57,109 nucleotides of DNA from JADJOY01 sp046331705 [NCBI: bacterium]. Lineage in GTDB: Bacteria > JADJOY01. Shown piece after piece: positions 32,902 to 42,258 of this stretch; within the stretch, counting starts at the first letter, position 1; every line of letters starts with the position of its first letter. The stretch lies in the NCBI GenBank assembly GCA_046331705.1, contig JAXLQJ010000048.1:1-57109 (forward strand). The letters are read 5' to 3'. Below the pieces are notes generated by a model that saw only the letters and a program-made list of their open reading frames with translations, had not been told where the DNA came from and did not search any database. The translations under genes and the position numbers were made by a program.

Positions 32902-34056
32902 TCAGGCTTCCGTGCACTGGGCGGCGAGGCTCGAGAGCACCACGCCGCGCATGCCGAGCCGGATCACGTCGCGATCGAAGCCGTTGGTGAGGCACACGAA
33001 CGAGATCCCGGTGGCGGGATCGGCCCACGCCACCTGCCCGCCCGCCCCCGGATGGCCGAAGGCCTGGGCGGACACCTCGGAGCCGAAGCCGCGGTAGACC
33101 TTGTCGTCATCACCGGCGATGACCACGCCGAGGCCCCGGTGCGCGCGGCGCCGGATCATGGGGTCGATCAGCTCGCCGGTCCTCACCTCGAGGGCGCGAG
33201 CGATCGTCGCGGGCCGCCACACGCGGTGCTCGCCGTCGCGCGCTGCGAGGTCGTGAAGCAAACCCTGGTAGAAGAGCGCCAGCGCGGAAGCGGTGGCCAC
33301 GGCGCCGCTCGCGGGCGCGCCCACGGCGCGGACGTCGGCGCGGTTGTAGGCCTCGAAGTACTTCTCGTCGTCGGTGACGCTGGGCGGAAGCGCGATGCCG
33401 AGGTCGCGCAGCATCTCCGGCGCGGGGCGCTCACCGACGTGCACCACCGGCGCCACGCGATCCTCGAGGCCGGCGGTGTCGCCGAGGTGAAGATCCGCGA
33501 TGCCGAGCGGGCGCACGATGCGCTCGCGCACGAACTCCCGGAAATCCTGGCCGGCGCGGCGCTCGATCACCTCCGCGAGCACCCAGAAGCTCGTCATCGG
33601 GTGATAGACGAAACGGCTGCCCGGCTCCCAGTCGAGACGCCATTTGCGGAAGCGCTCGAGCCGGCGCTCGCGATCGTTCCAGTCGAGCGGCGCGAACGGC
33701 GCCACCGGGAAGCCGGAGGTGTGCGTGAGGAGCTGCTCGATGGTGACGCGCTCCTTGCCGTTGCTGCCGAACTCCGGGATCACGTCCACCACGCGCTCGC
33801 TCACGTCGAGGCGCCCGTCTTGCTCGAGCAGCCACGCTGCCGAGGCGGTGAGGGCCTTGGTGCACGAGAAGATCGTGTAGAGCGTGTGCTCGTCGGCGGC
33901 GACGCCATCCTTCGCGAAGGTGCGCGCAGCGATCACCTTCCCGTGCCGCGCCACGGCGAGCTGCAACGACGGCAGCACGCCCTCGGCGACGAAGCCGGCC
34001 GCGATCGTGACGAGCTCGTTCACGGCGGCGGGTCGGATCGTTGCTGGCGTGGACAT
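32902..34056 (-). CDS. Beta-lactamase-family serine hydrolase (esterase-like)
   Basis: 384 residues from the ATG at 34056, set by a strong GAGGAGG ribosome-binding site. The class C/EstB-like fold is visible: S64CTK67 nucleophile motif, Y151HP where the YxN motif usually is, and GHPGAGG near the C-terminus in place of the KTG triad. There is no signal peptide. It is therefore more likely a cytoplasmic esterase than an antibiotic-inactivating enzyme. It is the first gene of a two-gene unit with the lysophospholipid acyltransferase, consistent with lipid ester turnover. Confidence 0.88.
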   Translation of the reverse strand: MSTPATIRPAAVNELVTIAAGFVAEGVLPSLQLAVARHGKVIAARTFAKDGVAADEHTLYTIFSCTKALTASAAWLLEQDGRLDVSERVVDVIPEFGSNGKERVTIEQLLTHTSGFPVAPFAPLDWNDRERRLERFRKWRLDWEPGSRFVYHPMTSFWVLAEVIERRAGQDFREFVRERIVRPLGIADLHLGDTAGLEDRVAPVVHVGERPAPEMLRDLGIALPPSVTDDEKYFEAYNRADVRAVGAPASGAVATASALALFYQGLLHDLAARDGEHRVWRPATIARALEVRTGELIDPMIRRRAHRGLGVVIAGDDDKVYRGFGSEVSAQAFGHPGAGGQVAWADPATGISFVCLTNGFDRDVIRLGMRGVVLSSLAAQCTEA

Positions 34057-34165
34057 GGTCCTCCTCACGTTGCTCGGTCTTGCCGCGCCTTCGAGTCGCG
34101 CTCGATCGCTCGCTCGCACATCGCCCGCAGGCTCCGTCGTCCGCGCCCGACCGCGGCGCGAATCT

Positions 34166-35566
34166 CTACCACGGAGTCGGCCCGCTGATCGGGCTACCCG
34201 TCAACCATCGGAGGAGCTCGCTCAGGTAGGCGAGCACGTGCAGCGTCACCAGGCGCGCCGGCCAGTCCCAGCGCCGCTCACGAAGGACGTCCGCCGCGAG
34301 CAGGAACGGCAGCACCCGGAAGCCGGTGAGGTAGTTCTCGAAGAAGATGGGATAGACGAGAACCCCCGGCAGGCAGCCGAGCGCGAGCACCAGCACCCAG
34401 GACGGATGCCAGTCGCGCCACCGACGCCCACGTCGCGCCAACCAGCTCCCCAGGATGACGTGGGGGAAGAGGTTTGCCGACCCCGGTAGCGCCGCGAGCA
34501 CAGCGAGCACGGCGACGCACCTCGACGATCCACCGCGGATCCACACGACCAGGGCGAGCGATCCGAGGAGCACGATGCCTGCGTCGCCCACGGCCTTCTT
34601 CTTGACGTCCAGAGCGAGCGTGTCGAAGTCCGAGATCTGGAGCACGCCCGGTACGTAGTCGCCCATCGGCTCGCCTTTCGCGCGAGCCGTCTCGATGCGC
34701 GACTGCTGCTCGTTCTTCCACACGACGGCCCACGCCGCGGCGCGATCAGCGAAGAGATTCTCGAGCGTCGGGACGGCGCCGGCGACGGCCAGGGCCACGG
34801 CTCCCAGGTAGAGCCAACCCCTGGCTCGCCGGAACGCGAGGAGCGCCACGCCCGCCACCGCAAGCACACCGCAGGCGATGAACGCGTAGAGATGGACCTG
34901 CACGAGCAGGCCAAGGCTCAGCGGCAGCGCGATCGCGGCGAGGAATCCCGGCAGCGTCCGCCGGGTGCAGAGCGGCACGAGCGCGAGATAGGTCGTCGTG
35001 AGCACGAGCAAGAGCATGAACGGGTAGGCACGAATCTCGACCGTGTGCCACGTGGGTGCGAGGCAGAAGAAGACGAGCGCCAGCGCCGCCGAGACACGCG
35101 GAAGCACCATTCGCCAGAGCATCACCCACACAGCGGCCGACGCGAGCCAGATCGACACCCCGATGCTGCGACCGAGTGTCAGCGCGTGCTCGCCAGGCGC
35201 GAGGAGCGTGGACCACAGCACGTACGGCAGCGGCAGGTGCCACAACACCGCCGCGCGGAGGTACGCCGGCGACGAAAGCCCGAACTCGGCCGCCGACCGC
35301 ACGTACTCGAGATAGAGAAACCGCTCGTCGTCGCTCCCGTCGCTGACGCAGGCGCGAAACACCTGCGCGACCAGGGCCAGCACGCGCAAGCCCAGCGCGA
35401 TGACGAGCGCCGTGCGCAGCCGATCGCGCTCCCAGACGACGGCGCGAACGAGGCCTTGCGTGACGTCGTCGAGGCGTCCGAACCAACGCGCGATCCGCGC
35501 ACGAAAGCGATCCAACCGGCGTGCGTGCCCGGGCGCGCGAGCGAGCTCGTCGAGCGACGCGCTCAC
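34166..35566 (-). CDS. Polytopic membrane protein, glycosyltransferase-39/PMT-like
   Basis: About 466 residues if the GTG at 35566 (preceded by GGGGAG) is used; the frame is open to 35812 but those residues overlap the upstream gene and look like shadow coding. At least nine hydrophobic helices follow an Arg-rich cytoplasmic N-terminus and a short loop containing SDGSDDERFLYLEYVR, whose acidic cluster sits where GT-C enzymes carry catalytic Asp/Glu. A large loop around ENLFADRAAAWAVVWKNEQQSRIETARAKGEPMGDY is unassigned. I infer a polyprenyl-phosphate-sugar-dependent glycosyltransferase or a membrane protein of that fold. It lies 91 bases downstream of an SGNH hydrolase gene on the same strand. 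Confidence 0.6.
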   Translation of the reverse strand: MSASLDELARAPGHARRLDRFRARIARWFGRLDDVTQGLVRAVVWERDRLRTALVIALGLRVLALVAQVFRACVSDGSDDERFLYLEYVRSAAEFGLSSPAYLRAAVLWHLPLPYVLWSTLLAPGEHALTLGRSIGVSIWLASAAVWVMLWRMVLPRVSAALALVFFCLAPTWHTVEIRAYPFMLLLVLTTTYLALVPLCTRRTLPGFLAAIALPLSLGLLVQVHLYAFIACGVLAVAGVALLAFRRARGWLYLGAVALAVAGAVPTLENLFADRAAAWAVVWKNEQQSRIETARAKGEPMGDYVPGVLQISDFDTLALDVKKKAVGDAGIVLLGSLALVVWIRGGSSRCVAVLAVLAALPGSANLFPHVILGSWLARRGRRWRDWHPSWVLVLALGCLPGVLVYPIFFENYLTGFRVLPFLLAADVLRERRWDWPARLVTLHVLAYLSELLRWLTGSPISGPTPW

Positions 35567-35657
35567 GGGCTCCCCGCCGGTGCCGCGCGACGCCCCACCC
35601 CGGCCCAAGGGCGTGAGGCACGAGAACCCACTCGCTCGCGCTGCGGTTCCGACGCCG

Positions 35658-36698
35658 TCATCGCGGGTCCTCCCCAGCGGGTGGATGCACGAGGCGCGCT
35701 CCGGCGATGGCGGCTTCACCGCCCGAATGCGCCGGGAGGTACTTCGCCAGCTGCGCCGCGAGCACACGCCCGGCGAGCTCGTGCCCGCGCCTGTCCGGAT
35801 GCTCGGGTCCACACTCCGAGGTCAGCCCGGCGGGGCTCGCCGCGAAATGGGGGCGCAGGTCGAGCGTATCGAATCCTCGATCCCGCGCGAGCTGCAGCGC
35901 GAGATCGTGATGTCGCGCGGACAAGGCGTCCGTGCCGTGCACGTCGAAGCGAGGGAAAACCGCGACGACCACACGAAAGCCGTGCTCTGCGGCGAGCGCG
36001 TGCAAACGGTCGAAGCCGAGCTCCGGGCGCGGATCACCGTGCTCGACGAACGGCAGACGCGCGGCGAGAAGGCGCACCAACGCGCTCCGGTCGATCGCCG
36101 CACGGACGACGGGCCGCGAGTAGCGCCGCAAGAGTGGCCAGCCCTGCTGCTCGCGGAAGCTCTCGATCTCCCTGGCGGCCTCGCCGAAGTCGTTGAGCGA
36201 GAACGCCACGACCACCACGTCGGGACCGAGGCGTAACCCCTTCTCCACGAAGAACGCGACTTCCTGCTCGGTGTCGTAGCCGGAAACGCCGAGGTTCACG
36301 ATGTCGACCGTGCAGGGCGCTCCCGTCACGCACCCGAGCTCCCGGCTCGCGACCTCGGTGAAGCGTTCGCCGATGGGGAACGGCTCTTGCCCTGAATCGC
36401 AATATCCGTAGGCCACCGAGTCGCCGATCACGACGACGCGAACCACGCCGGGTGGCTTCGTGGCGCTCCGTTCTCGGTCGCGGTATCCGCTGGCATTGAT
36501 GTCGTGGTGGCCGGGGTTCGGTACGTAGCGAAGCGCCCGGTTCGGGCTCGACACGAACGCTCCCCAGGCGGTGTCGAGCTCGATGACCGCAACCTGCGGT
36601 GCGACGCCGGTCGCGCGCACGAGCACTTCCGCGAGCGCCATCGTCGCCACCACGATCACCAACCAACCGATGGCACGGGTTGCGATGCGAACCTGCAT
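35658..36698 (-). CDS. Membrane-anchored SGNH/GDSL hydrolase
   Basis: 346 residues from the ATG at 36698; an upstream start at 36737 is possible but lacks a better ribosome-binding site. One N-terminal helix (about 10-24) anchors it, placing the catalytic domain outside the cytoplasm. SGNH blocks are clear: GDSVAYG with Ser94, NLGVSGYDT for Gly, FSLNDF for Asn, and PEHPDRRGHEL for the terminal Asp/His block. Such proteins often act as O-acetyl transferases or esterases on polysaccharides. The adjacent GT-39-like protein and a second SGNH protein point to cell-surface glycan modification. Confidence 0.85.
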   Translation of the reverse strand: MQVRIATRAIGWLVIVVATMALAEVLVRATGVAPQVAVIELDTAWGAFVSSPNRALRYVPNPGHHDINASGYRDRERSATKPPGVVRVVVIGDSVAYGYCDSGQEPFPIGERFTEVASRELGCVTGAPCTVDIVNLGVSGYDTEQEVAFFVEKGLRLGPDVVVVAFSLNDFGEAAREIESFREQQGWPLLRRYSRPVVRAAIDRSALVRLLAARLPFVEHGDPRPELGFDRLHALAAEHGFRVVVAVFPRFDVHGTDALSARHHDLALQLARDRGFDTLDLRPHFAASPAGLTSECGPEHPDRRGHELAGRVLAAQLAKYLPAHSGGEAAIAGARLVHPPAGEDPR

Positions 36699-36795
36699 GC
36701 GGAGCCCGACGAATCTTAGCGAGGGTCCCCGAGACACGCGAGCAGGTTCGCCGGGGCGCCGAACCGGACAAGCGCGCGTGCCGCGGCGCGGGCGA

Positions 36796-37440
36796 CTACG
36801 TCAGATCCGCGAGAAGACGCGGCTTCACGATGCGGGTCCACAGGTGATAGCCGGCCGCGTTCATGTGCAAGCCGTCCCAGCGGTAGAGCTCGCGGCGTGG
36901 ACGGCCGCGGCTGTCGAGCATCGGTGTCGCGACGTCGAGGTACGCGACGTTCGACATCTCGGCGGCGATCCGGGCGATGCCCTCGTTGGTGCGGGCCATG
37001 CGCGGCCATTGCTTCGCGCGCAACGGCGATGGCTTGATCGAGAGCAGGTAGATCGGCAGGGACGCGCCCAGGCGCTTGCGAAGCGACGTCACGAACGCCT
37101 CGAAGTCGGCCACCACGCTGCGGGTGGAGCGCGGGCTCAGCCGCCCCAGGTCGTTGTCGCCGGCGTACATCACCACCGCGCGTGGCTGCGTCGGAAAGAG
37201 GATTCGCTCGGCGTAGTGGGTCACGTGGGCCGCGTGGGCACCACCGAAGCCGCGGTTCACCACGGCGAGCGGCCACATGTCCTCCTCGAGCGTCGACCAG
37301 AACCGGATGCTCGAGCTGCCGGTGAAGACGATGCGTCCAGGCTCGGTGCGAACGGCGCGCTCGCGGCGCTCGAACGCACGGATCTCCCGCTCCCACATCT
37401 GAGGGCGCGCGATCCACCAACCGAGACGTTTCCAGACCAT
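36796..37440 (-). CDS. Small SGNH-type hydrolase
   Basis: 214 residues from the ATG at 37440; the frame extends upstream but without family-like sequence. Block I is IVFTGSSSIRFW (catalytic Ser about 43), followed by VVNRGFGGAHAAHV for Gly, VVMYAGDNDL for Asn, and WDGLHMNAAGY for Asp and His, matching the TAP/PAF-acetylhydrolase-like group of SGNH enzymes. No signal peptide or membrane anchor is seen. It is unrelated in sequence to the SGNH hydrolase next to it apart from the fold motifs, so it is not a recent duplicate. Confidence 0.85.
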   Translation of the reverse strand: MVWKRLGWWIARPQMWEREIRAFERRERAVRTEPGRIVFTGSSSIRFWSTLEEDMWPLAVVNRGFGGAHAAHVTHYAERILFPTQPRAVVMYAGDNDLGRLSPRSTRSVVADFEAFVTSLRKRLGASLPIYLLSIKPSPLRAKQWPRMARTNEGIARIAAEMSNVAYLDVATPMLDSRGRPRRELYRWDGLHMNAAGYHLWTRIVKPRLLADLT

Positions 37441-37573
37441 CGAGCCGAAATCTGGCGCAAGCCGACCGCGCGCGGAAGGTGGCGAGCGCGCGCAATCGAG
37501 GAGTGACCGGACGGACCAGGACCTGCTCGCCCTCCGCGATCCCGCGAAAGCGAGGGCGGCCGTGAAGCCGGAT

Positions 37574-39631
37574 CTACACCGAGGGCCCGTCCGTATCGTC
37601 GTCCGGGCTCGCATCGAATCCGAGCGCCGCCTCGACCCGCTCGGCGAGCAGTGCCAGCTCGCCCAACGCGCGAACGTGGAATCCGTGCATTCGCAGGCGG
37701 GCATCGCGTGTCTCGCGAGCGATCGCCATCACGTCGTCGACGGGTGGGATCGAAGGCACCACGCGCTCGCCGAGCGAGGCGGATGGGCCGCGCCCGTCGT
37801 CGAGGACTGGCACGCTGGCGAGCCGTTCCTGAAGCTGGCGAAGTTGGATCTGCGTCGCGCTGACGCGCGCGACGAGCAGCGTCGTGAGCGCCGTGTTCCC
37901 CGCCTGCACCCCCGCGATGTGCCGGGCGAAGTAGTCGGCCGCGGCGCCGAGCGCCCGACTCAGCTCGCGTTGATCGTCCAGCGCCGCGACCACCCTGCGG
38001 AGGTACGTCGCACGGTCGATGACGCTTCCCGCATCGCTCGCCAGCCGCGCGGCGATGTCCGGGAACGCGAGCGCATCCAGTGCCGCGTGAATGCGCGTGC
38101 ACGCTCGCTCACGAGACTCGGCAGACGAACGAAGACTCGCCTCGCCGCCACCTGCGGTCGCAGCGCCGCTCGCGAGCGCAACCGCGGCGCGCGCCGAAGC
38201 GAGCGCGCGAACCGCGTCGCCGGCGCTCGCCGGCGGCGACGGCCGGCCTCCGTCGAGCATCCCGAGCTCGCCACCGTCGTCGGGGTCGCCGAAGAAGCGC
38301 CCGAACGCCGCGAGGGCGTGCTCGGCGAGCGCACGACGTTCGTCGAGATGCTCGCGGGAGACGAGGTGATCGAGGCGAATCTCCTGGCCGAGCTCGGCGC
38401 GGTAGAGCACGAGGCTCGCGGTGCGGGCGAGCGCATCGAAGTCGCGAAAGAGTGCCGTCCCTGGCAGCGCGCTGCTCACCACTCCATCCCGGGACGCCCG
38501 CCGAGCCTGGCGAATGCGCTCGCCGGGGCTGGGATGCGTATCCAACCAGCGGGACTTGCCACTCAGCACTTGCTTGCGCACCGCTTGGATCTCGCCCTTC
38601 TCGAGTCGAGCCGCGCGATCGGCGACCAGCCGGGGCAGGTTGTCGGCGAGCTTTCGGCTCGCCCAGGCGCTGGCGAGCATCGCGCGCGCATCGGCGAAGC
38701 CTCGGCGCAACAGGTGGAGCCGCACCAACGCTCGCTCGAACCCAGCGCTACCCGCGATCTCCACCTCGTAACGATCGGCGTCTCGCTCCATCTCGCGCAC
38801 GAAGCCGACGCTGGCCGCGTGGCCGAGCACGACGAACACGGCGCACACCGCGCGCGCCATCCCGATGGTGAGCCGAGTCAGCAGCAACGCGAGGGTCACG
38901 GTCGTCGAGCCGCGCTGCGCGAGCGCGGTACGCGCGAGCGCCTCGTCCCAGCCATCGCGCTCGAACGCCATCCGCGCGAACCACAGGCTCACGCCGCGCA
39001 CCAACGTCATCAAGCGCAATCCCGCGCCTTGCGAGAAGTGACCGAGCTCGTGCGCCAGGACACCGGTGAGCTCGCGAAGATCGAGTCCCGCCGCGAGCGG
39101 CAGACCGATGGTGAGCACGAGCTGGCGGCCGAGCCGCAGCGCGCCACCGCTGCGCAGGCTCGCGAACGCGTTCACGTCACACGTGACCTGGATCGAGTGC
39201 GGAAGCGGCGCGCCCACGTAGCGGGCCAGCTGCTCGACGTACGCGTAGAGCACCGGCTCCTGCGCGCGGCTCAGGCGATGCCCGCGGCTCCGGGCGGGCG
39301 GCGGCGCGAAGAGTGGCTTGAGCAAGAGGAGCGCGAGCACCAGCCCCGCGATCACCGGACCGACGTACGCAACGATCGAAAGCTCGAACGCCCAGATGTC
39401 CAGTCGATCGAACGAAAGCCAGTCGACGTGTTCCCCGAGGTGCCAAGCGACGCCGACCACGACCGCGACGATGAGCGCGAGGTATGCCGCCACCAGCGTC
39501 AGCAGCACTCCCGCGACCACGACGAGCCCGAGCCGATAGGCGAGCGAGAGACGGATGGGCGACATGCGACCCGCGAGCTGCCGGATCACGTCGGCAACCG
39601 GCGAGGTCGCGATCAGTCCCGTCGTCGTCAT
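37574..39631 (-). CDS. M48-family integral membrane metalloprotease, extended C-terminus
   Basis: 685 residues from the ATG at 39631. Two N-terminal hydrophobic hairpins (about 33-63 and 82-106) precede a zinc-protease domain with H194ELGH198 and a third-ligand region MERDADRYE. A further hydrophobic pair follows (LALLLTRLTIGMARAVCAVFVVLGHAASVGF). HtpX-type enzymes are around 300 residues; this protein carries about 350 extra residues at the C-terminus, containing the M48-typical THPSPGERIR and an unassigned helical region. It probably degrades damaged membrane proteins. The catalytic set is complete. Confidence 0.88.
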   Translation of the reverse strand: MTTTGLIATSPVADVIRQLAGRMSPIRLSLAYRLGLVVVAGVLLTLVAAYLALIVAVVVGVAWHLGEHVDWLSFDRLDIWAFELSIVAYVGPVIAGLVLALLLLKPLFAPPPARSRGHRLSRAQEPVLYAYVEQLARYVGAPLPHSIQVTCDVNAFASLRSGGALRLGRQLVLTIGLPLAAGLDLRELTGVLAHELGHFSQGAGLRLMTLVRGVSLWFARMAFERDGWDEALARTALAQRGSTTVTLALLLTRLTIGMARAVCAVFVVLGHAASVGFVREMERDADRYEVEIAGSAGFERALVRLHLLRRGFADARAMLASAWASRKLADNLPRLVADRAARLEKGEIQAVRKQVLSGKSRWLDTHPSPGERIRQARRASRDGVVSSALPGTALFRDFDALARTASLVLYRAELGQEIRLDHLVSREHLDERRALAEHALAAFGRFFGDPDDGGELGMLDGGRPSPPASAGDAVRALASARAAVALASGAATAGGGEASLRSSAESRERACTRIHAALDALAFPDIAARLASDAGSVIDRATYLRRVVAALDDQRELSRALGAAADYFARHIAGVQAGNTALTTLLVARVSATQIQLRQLQERLASVPVLDDGRGPSASLGERVVPSIPPVDDVMAIARETRDARLRMHGFHVRALGELALLAERVEAALGFDASPDDDTDGPSV

Positions 39632-40098
39632 GTCGAGCGATCTCGGCCGAGCGCTGCGGCGCGGGAATCTGGCCCAAGCGGCGCGCCGGTGGAAGATGAC
39701 GAGCGCGTGCGACGCACGGCCAACCCAAGCGCCGAGCCCAGCTCGGCTTCCCGGAACCACGCGCAACGGCGGGCGGACGTGAGGCGCCCTGCACCGGCTT
39801 GGTCCTATCGCTCCCGCCGAGGCTCAGCGGTAGGTCGTCCTGCACGTCGTCGACTGCGAGGATCACTCCAGCGCAGAGATCCGTGCAGCTTCGCCCATTC
39901 CGATCGACTCGATGAAAGCCGACCGTCGGCCGCACGCAGGCGGAGATCGAGCCGTCACTCGCGCTGCGTGAACAGCAGCAGGGGGGACGCGCGAAGGGAT
40001 GCGTCACGCCGGCGCGTGCTTGGTGGCGCGCGGACGGCGCGGAGGTTCACTCCCGCCGATCGTCGTCCTGCCCCCTCACGCTTGCGCCGGCGGAGCAC
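39632..40098. other. 467-base region without a recognised gene
   Basis: A minus-strand frame with several Cys (ending near 40007) exists here but resembles no family and lacks a convincing start signal. No repeat, tRNA or clear terminator is visible. It separates two minus-strand units and probably holds the promoter of the M48 gene. Confidence 0.4.
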
Positions 40099-40536
40099 TC
40101 AGTCGCTGGGCCAGTGGTCGTGACGGCGGCGGCGCTCGGAGCGGTAGTTCGTGACTTCGAGGCGCAACCCGTCGGGATCGCGGAAGAACGTGGCCACGTA
40201 GTCGAGTGCGTATTCGGGAAAGACGCGCGGCTCGCTGGCGTCGATGCCCGCGGCGCGCAGATCGTCGGCGACGCGCCGCACGTCGTCCGCGCTCTCCACC
40301 CGCAGGCACAGATGGTGCAATCCGGGTGCATACGGATCGTGCGCGGCCACCACGCGCGCGGGACGGATCACGATGCCGAAATGGCGATTGAAGTACTGGA
40401 CGTGGCGCTCGCCGTCGATCGGAAACTCGTTCTTCCGGAAGTCGAGCGCCGCGAACACGCGATCGTAGAACGCCTCCGAGCGGGTCAGGTCCGCCACGGT
40501 GACGTAGACGTGGTCGAGGCCGAGGACGTCGGTCAC
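40099..40536 (-). CDS. VOC (glyoxalase/dioxygenase fold) protein
   Basis: 145 residues from the GTG at 40536, which overlaps the stop of the di-heme cytochrome gene as GTGA. The vicinal-oxygen-chelate fold is clear: LDHVYVTVADLTRSEAFYDRVF at the N-terminus, GLHHLCLRVESADDVRRVADDLRAAG in the middle and FFRDPDGLRLEVTNY at the end. The usual metal ligands His (in LDHV), His (in HHLCLRV) and Glu (in RLEV) are present, so a metal-dependent lyase or dioxygenase is possible. The four-base overlap indicates coupled expression with the cytochrome lipoprotein. Confidence 0.88.
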   Translation of the reverse strand: MTDVLGLDHVYVTVADLTRSEAFYDRVFAALDFRKNEFPIDGERHVQYFNRHFGIVIRPARVVAAHDPYAPGLHHLCLRVESADDVRRVADDLRAAGIDASEPRVFPEYALDYVATFFRDPDGLRLEVTNYRSERRRRHDHWPSD

Positions 40537-42086
40537 AGCGTCTTCAGGTATTCGATGACGGCGCGCCGCTCGTTCGACGTGAGGCGATCTCCGAACGTGT
40601 GCCCCGCGTTCGACTGGCTCCAGTACGTCGTGTCGTAGACGTGCTTGCGCTCGCCATCGGGAGCGTCCGCCTGGCCGTACGGCACCTCCACCCACGGCCA
40701 GCCCAGCGCGTCCTCGTCGAAGTGCGTGCTGTCGTAGTCGACGCGCTTCCAATGTCTCGGGCGCGCTTCGCTGTTCAGCACCAGCTCGACGGTCGGCACG
40801 GAACCGTTGTGGAAATAGGGCGCCGTCGCCCAGATGCCGTCGAGCGGTGGCGCCATGTAGCCCGGAAACGGATCGGCGGGGGTCATGCGCGTGATGCGGC
40901 CGTAGAACGAGCCGTTGTACCACTCGACCAGCTCGGGGGCGTGGATCACGCCGGCGTTCGCCACCACCGGATCGGTGCCGATCACGTCGAGCGGAAAGAG
41001 CAGGTTGGGATAGGTGTCGCTCGCGTCGTCGTCGGGATCGGCGGCGTACGTGCCGTGGCAGTTGGCGCAGCGCGCCAAGAAGACCGCCCTGCCCTGCCCG
41101 GCCAGATCGCGGTCGATGCCGCGGGTGTAGTGCGGCGCGAGCAGCGTGCCGATGTAGGTCTGCATGTCCTTGAACATCCCGTCGACGCGGCGCGCTTGCT
41201 CCACGTCGTCGACGCACACCGAGGTGGCGAGCGCCATCGTGCCGCGGTGATCGCCGCGCGCCATGCCGTTGTAGAAGAGCGCGTTCTTCTTGTGCGCGCG
41301 CCACCACGGCGGCGGATCGGACGTGACGCGGGCGTCGTCGAGCGACATGCGGTTGCCGTGCTCGTCTCGCGGCTCGAGCGGCGCCCGGAGCTCGTCGCTC
41401 CACGCGAGCGTGTCGCGGTCGTGGTGCGCCATGAGCACCACGGCGACGATCTCGGCGGGGTTGTTCCCGACGGTGCGCATGCGCGTCTGGGTGAGCGCCC
41501 GCGATGCGCTGAGCATCCGCTGCAGGTTGGCTTTCTCGGCGTCGCTCAGCCCCAGCAAGTCGAGCAGGCTGTCGGGGAGGTCGAGGGCGGGCAGCGTGTT
41601 GGTCCAATCGGCGGCGGCGTTGCCGAGCCCCACGTAGAGGTTCCCGTCGAACTCGCCACCGTGGCAGGTGAGGCAATTCGAGTTCACGACCTCGGCGCCG
41701 TTGGGCGCCGTGAACGCGTTCATGGAGTACGGCATGCGGCGGTTGTGCCCCTCACGCCCTTCGATCGTCTTGCCGCTGCCAAAGCTGCCGAGAAACGGCG
41801 CGAGCAGCGGATTGCCGACGATCTTGTACGGGATGCCGCAGGTCATGTAGCCGCCGTTGAGCAGCATCGCGCGCCCTGCGGCGGGGTCGCCGGGATCTTG
41901 CGGCTCGGCCGGCAAGACCACGCTGCCGTATGGCCCGCGCTCACCGCGCCACGGTGCGGCGCCATCCGACGAGCCGCACGCGGCGAGGGTCACGAGTGCG
42001 AGTGCGAGCTGCGTGAGCGAGAGCGAGCCACGCAGGCGGCGTTCGCGCGGCGCGCACCGAAGGTCGAAGCGTGTGGTTGGCTTCAT
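40533..42086 (-). CDS. Di-heme c-type cytochrome lipoprotein, peroxidase/RoxA-like superfamily
   Basis: 517 residues with a lipoprotein signal (TLAAC, Cys37). Two heme sites are present: C138LTCH142 and C340ANCH344. Two conserved-looking blocks are WWRAHKKNALFYNGMARGDHRGTMALAT (about 261-287) and PGYMAPPLDGIWATAPYFHNGSVPTVELVLNS near the C-terminus; the latter is typical of the di-heme peroxidase/MauG/RoxA superfamily, in which RoxA is a rubber oxygenase. Whether this one is a peroxidase, an oxygenase or only an electron carrier cannot be decided from the motifs. It should sit in the envelope, anchored by lipid. Confidence 0.8.
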   Translation of the reverse strand: MKPTTRFDLRCAPRERRLRGSLSLTQLALALVTLAACGSSDGAAPWRGERGPYGSVVLPAEPQDPGDPAAGRAMLLNGGYMTCGIPYKIVGNPLLAPFLGSFGSGKTIEGREGHNRRMPYSMNAFTAPNGAEVVNSNCLTCHGGEFDGNLYVGLGNAAADWTNTLPALDLPDSLLDLLGLSDAEKANLQRMLSASRALTQTRMRTVGNNPAEIVAVVLMAHHDRDTLAWSDELRAPLEPRDEHGNRMSLDDARVTSDPPPWWRAHKKNALFYNGMARGDHRGTMALATSVCVDDVEQARRVDGMFKDMQTYIGTLLAPHYTRGIDRDLAGQGRAVFLARCANCHGTYAADPDDDASDTYPNLLFPLDVIGTDPVVANAGVIHAPELVEWYNGSFYGRITRMTPADPFPGYMAPPLDGIWATAPYFHNGSVPTVELVLNSEARPRHWKRVDYDSTHFDEDALGWPWVEVPYGQADAPDGERKHVYDTTYWSQSNAGHTFGDRLTSNERRAVIEYLKTL

Positions 42087-42258
42087 GCTGCACCTGGGCT
42101 ACCTGCCCACCGGTAGGTTCGAGGTGCGCGGATCGTACACCAGCGTGGTTGCGCGCGCTTCCCGACAGGATCCCGACAGAAATCCGGTCTCGACAGCGCG
42201 ACGAGCCGGCGCGACGACGGCGCGTGGGGGACGGACGCGGCGGGCCGCGTCGCCCGGA

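Noticed and set aside
32902-34056. Beta-lactamase antibiotic-resistance gene
   Set aside because: There is no signal peptide and the Tyr and KTG motifs are altered, which fits EstB-like esterases better than a periplasmic beta-lactamase.
39177-40007. Cys-rich minus-strand open frame in the gap upstream of the M48 gene
   Set aside because: No recognisable family, no ribosome-binding site, and its 3' half is antisense-frame sequence of the M48 gene.
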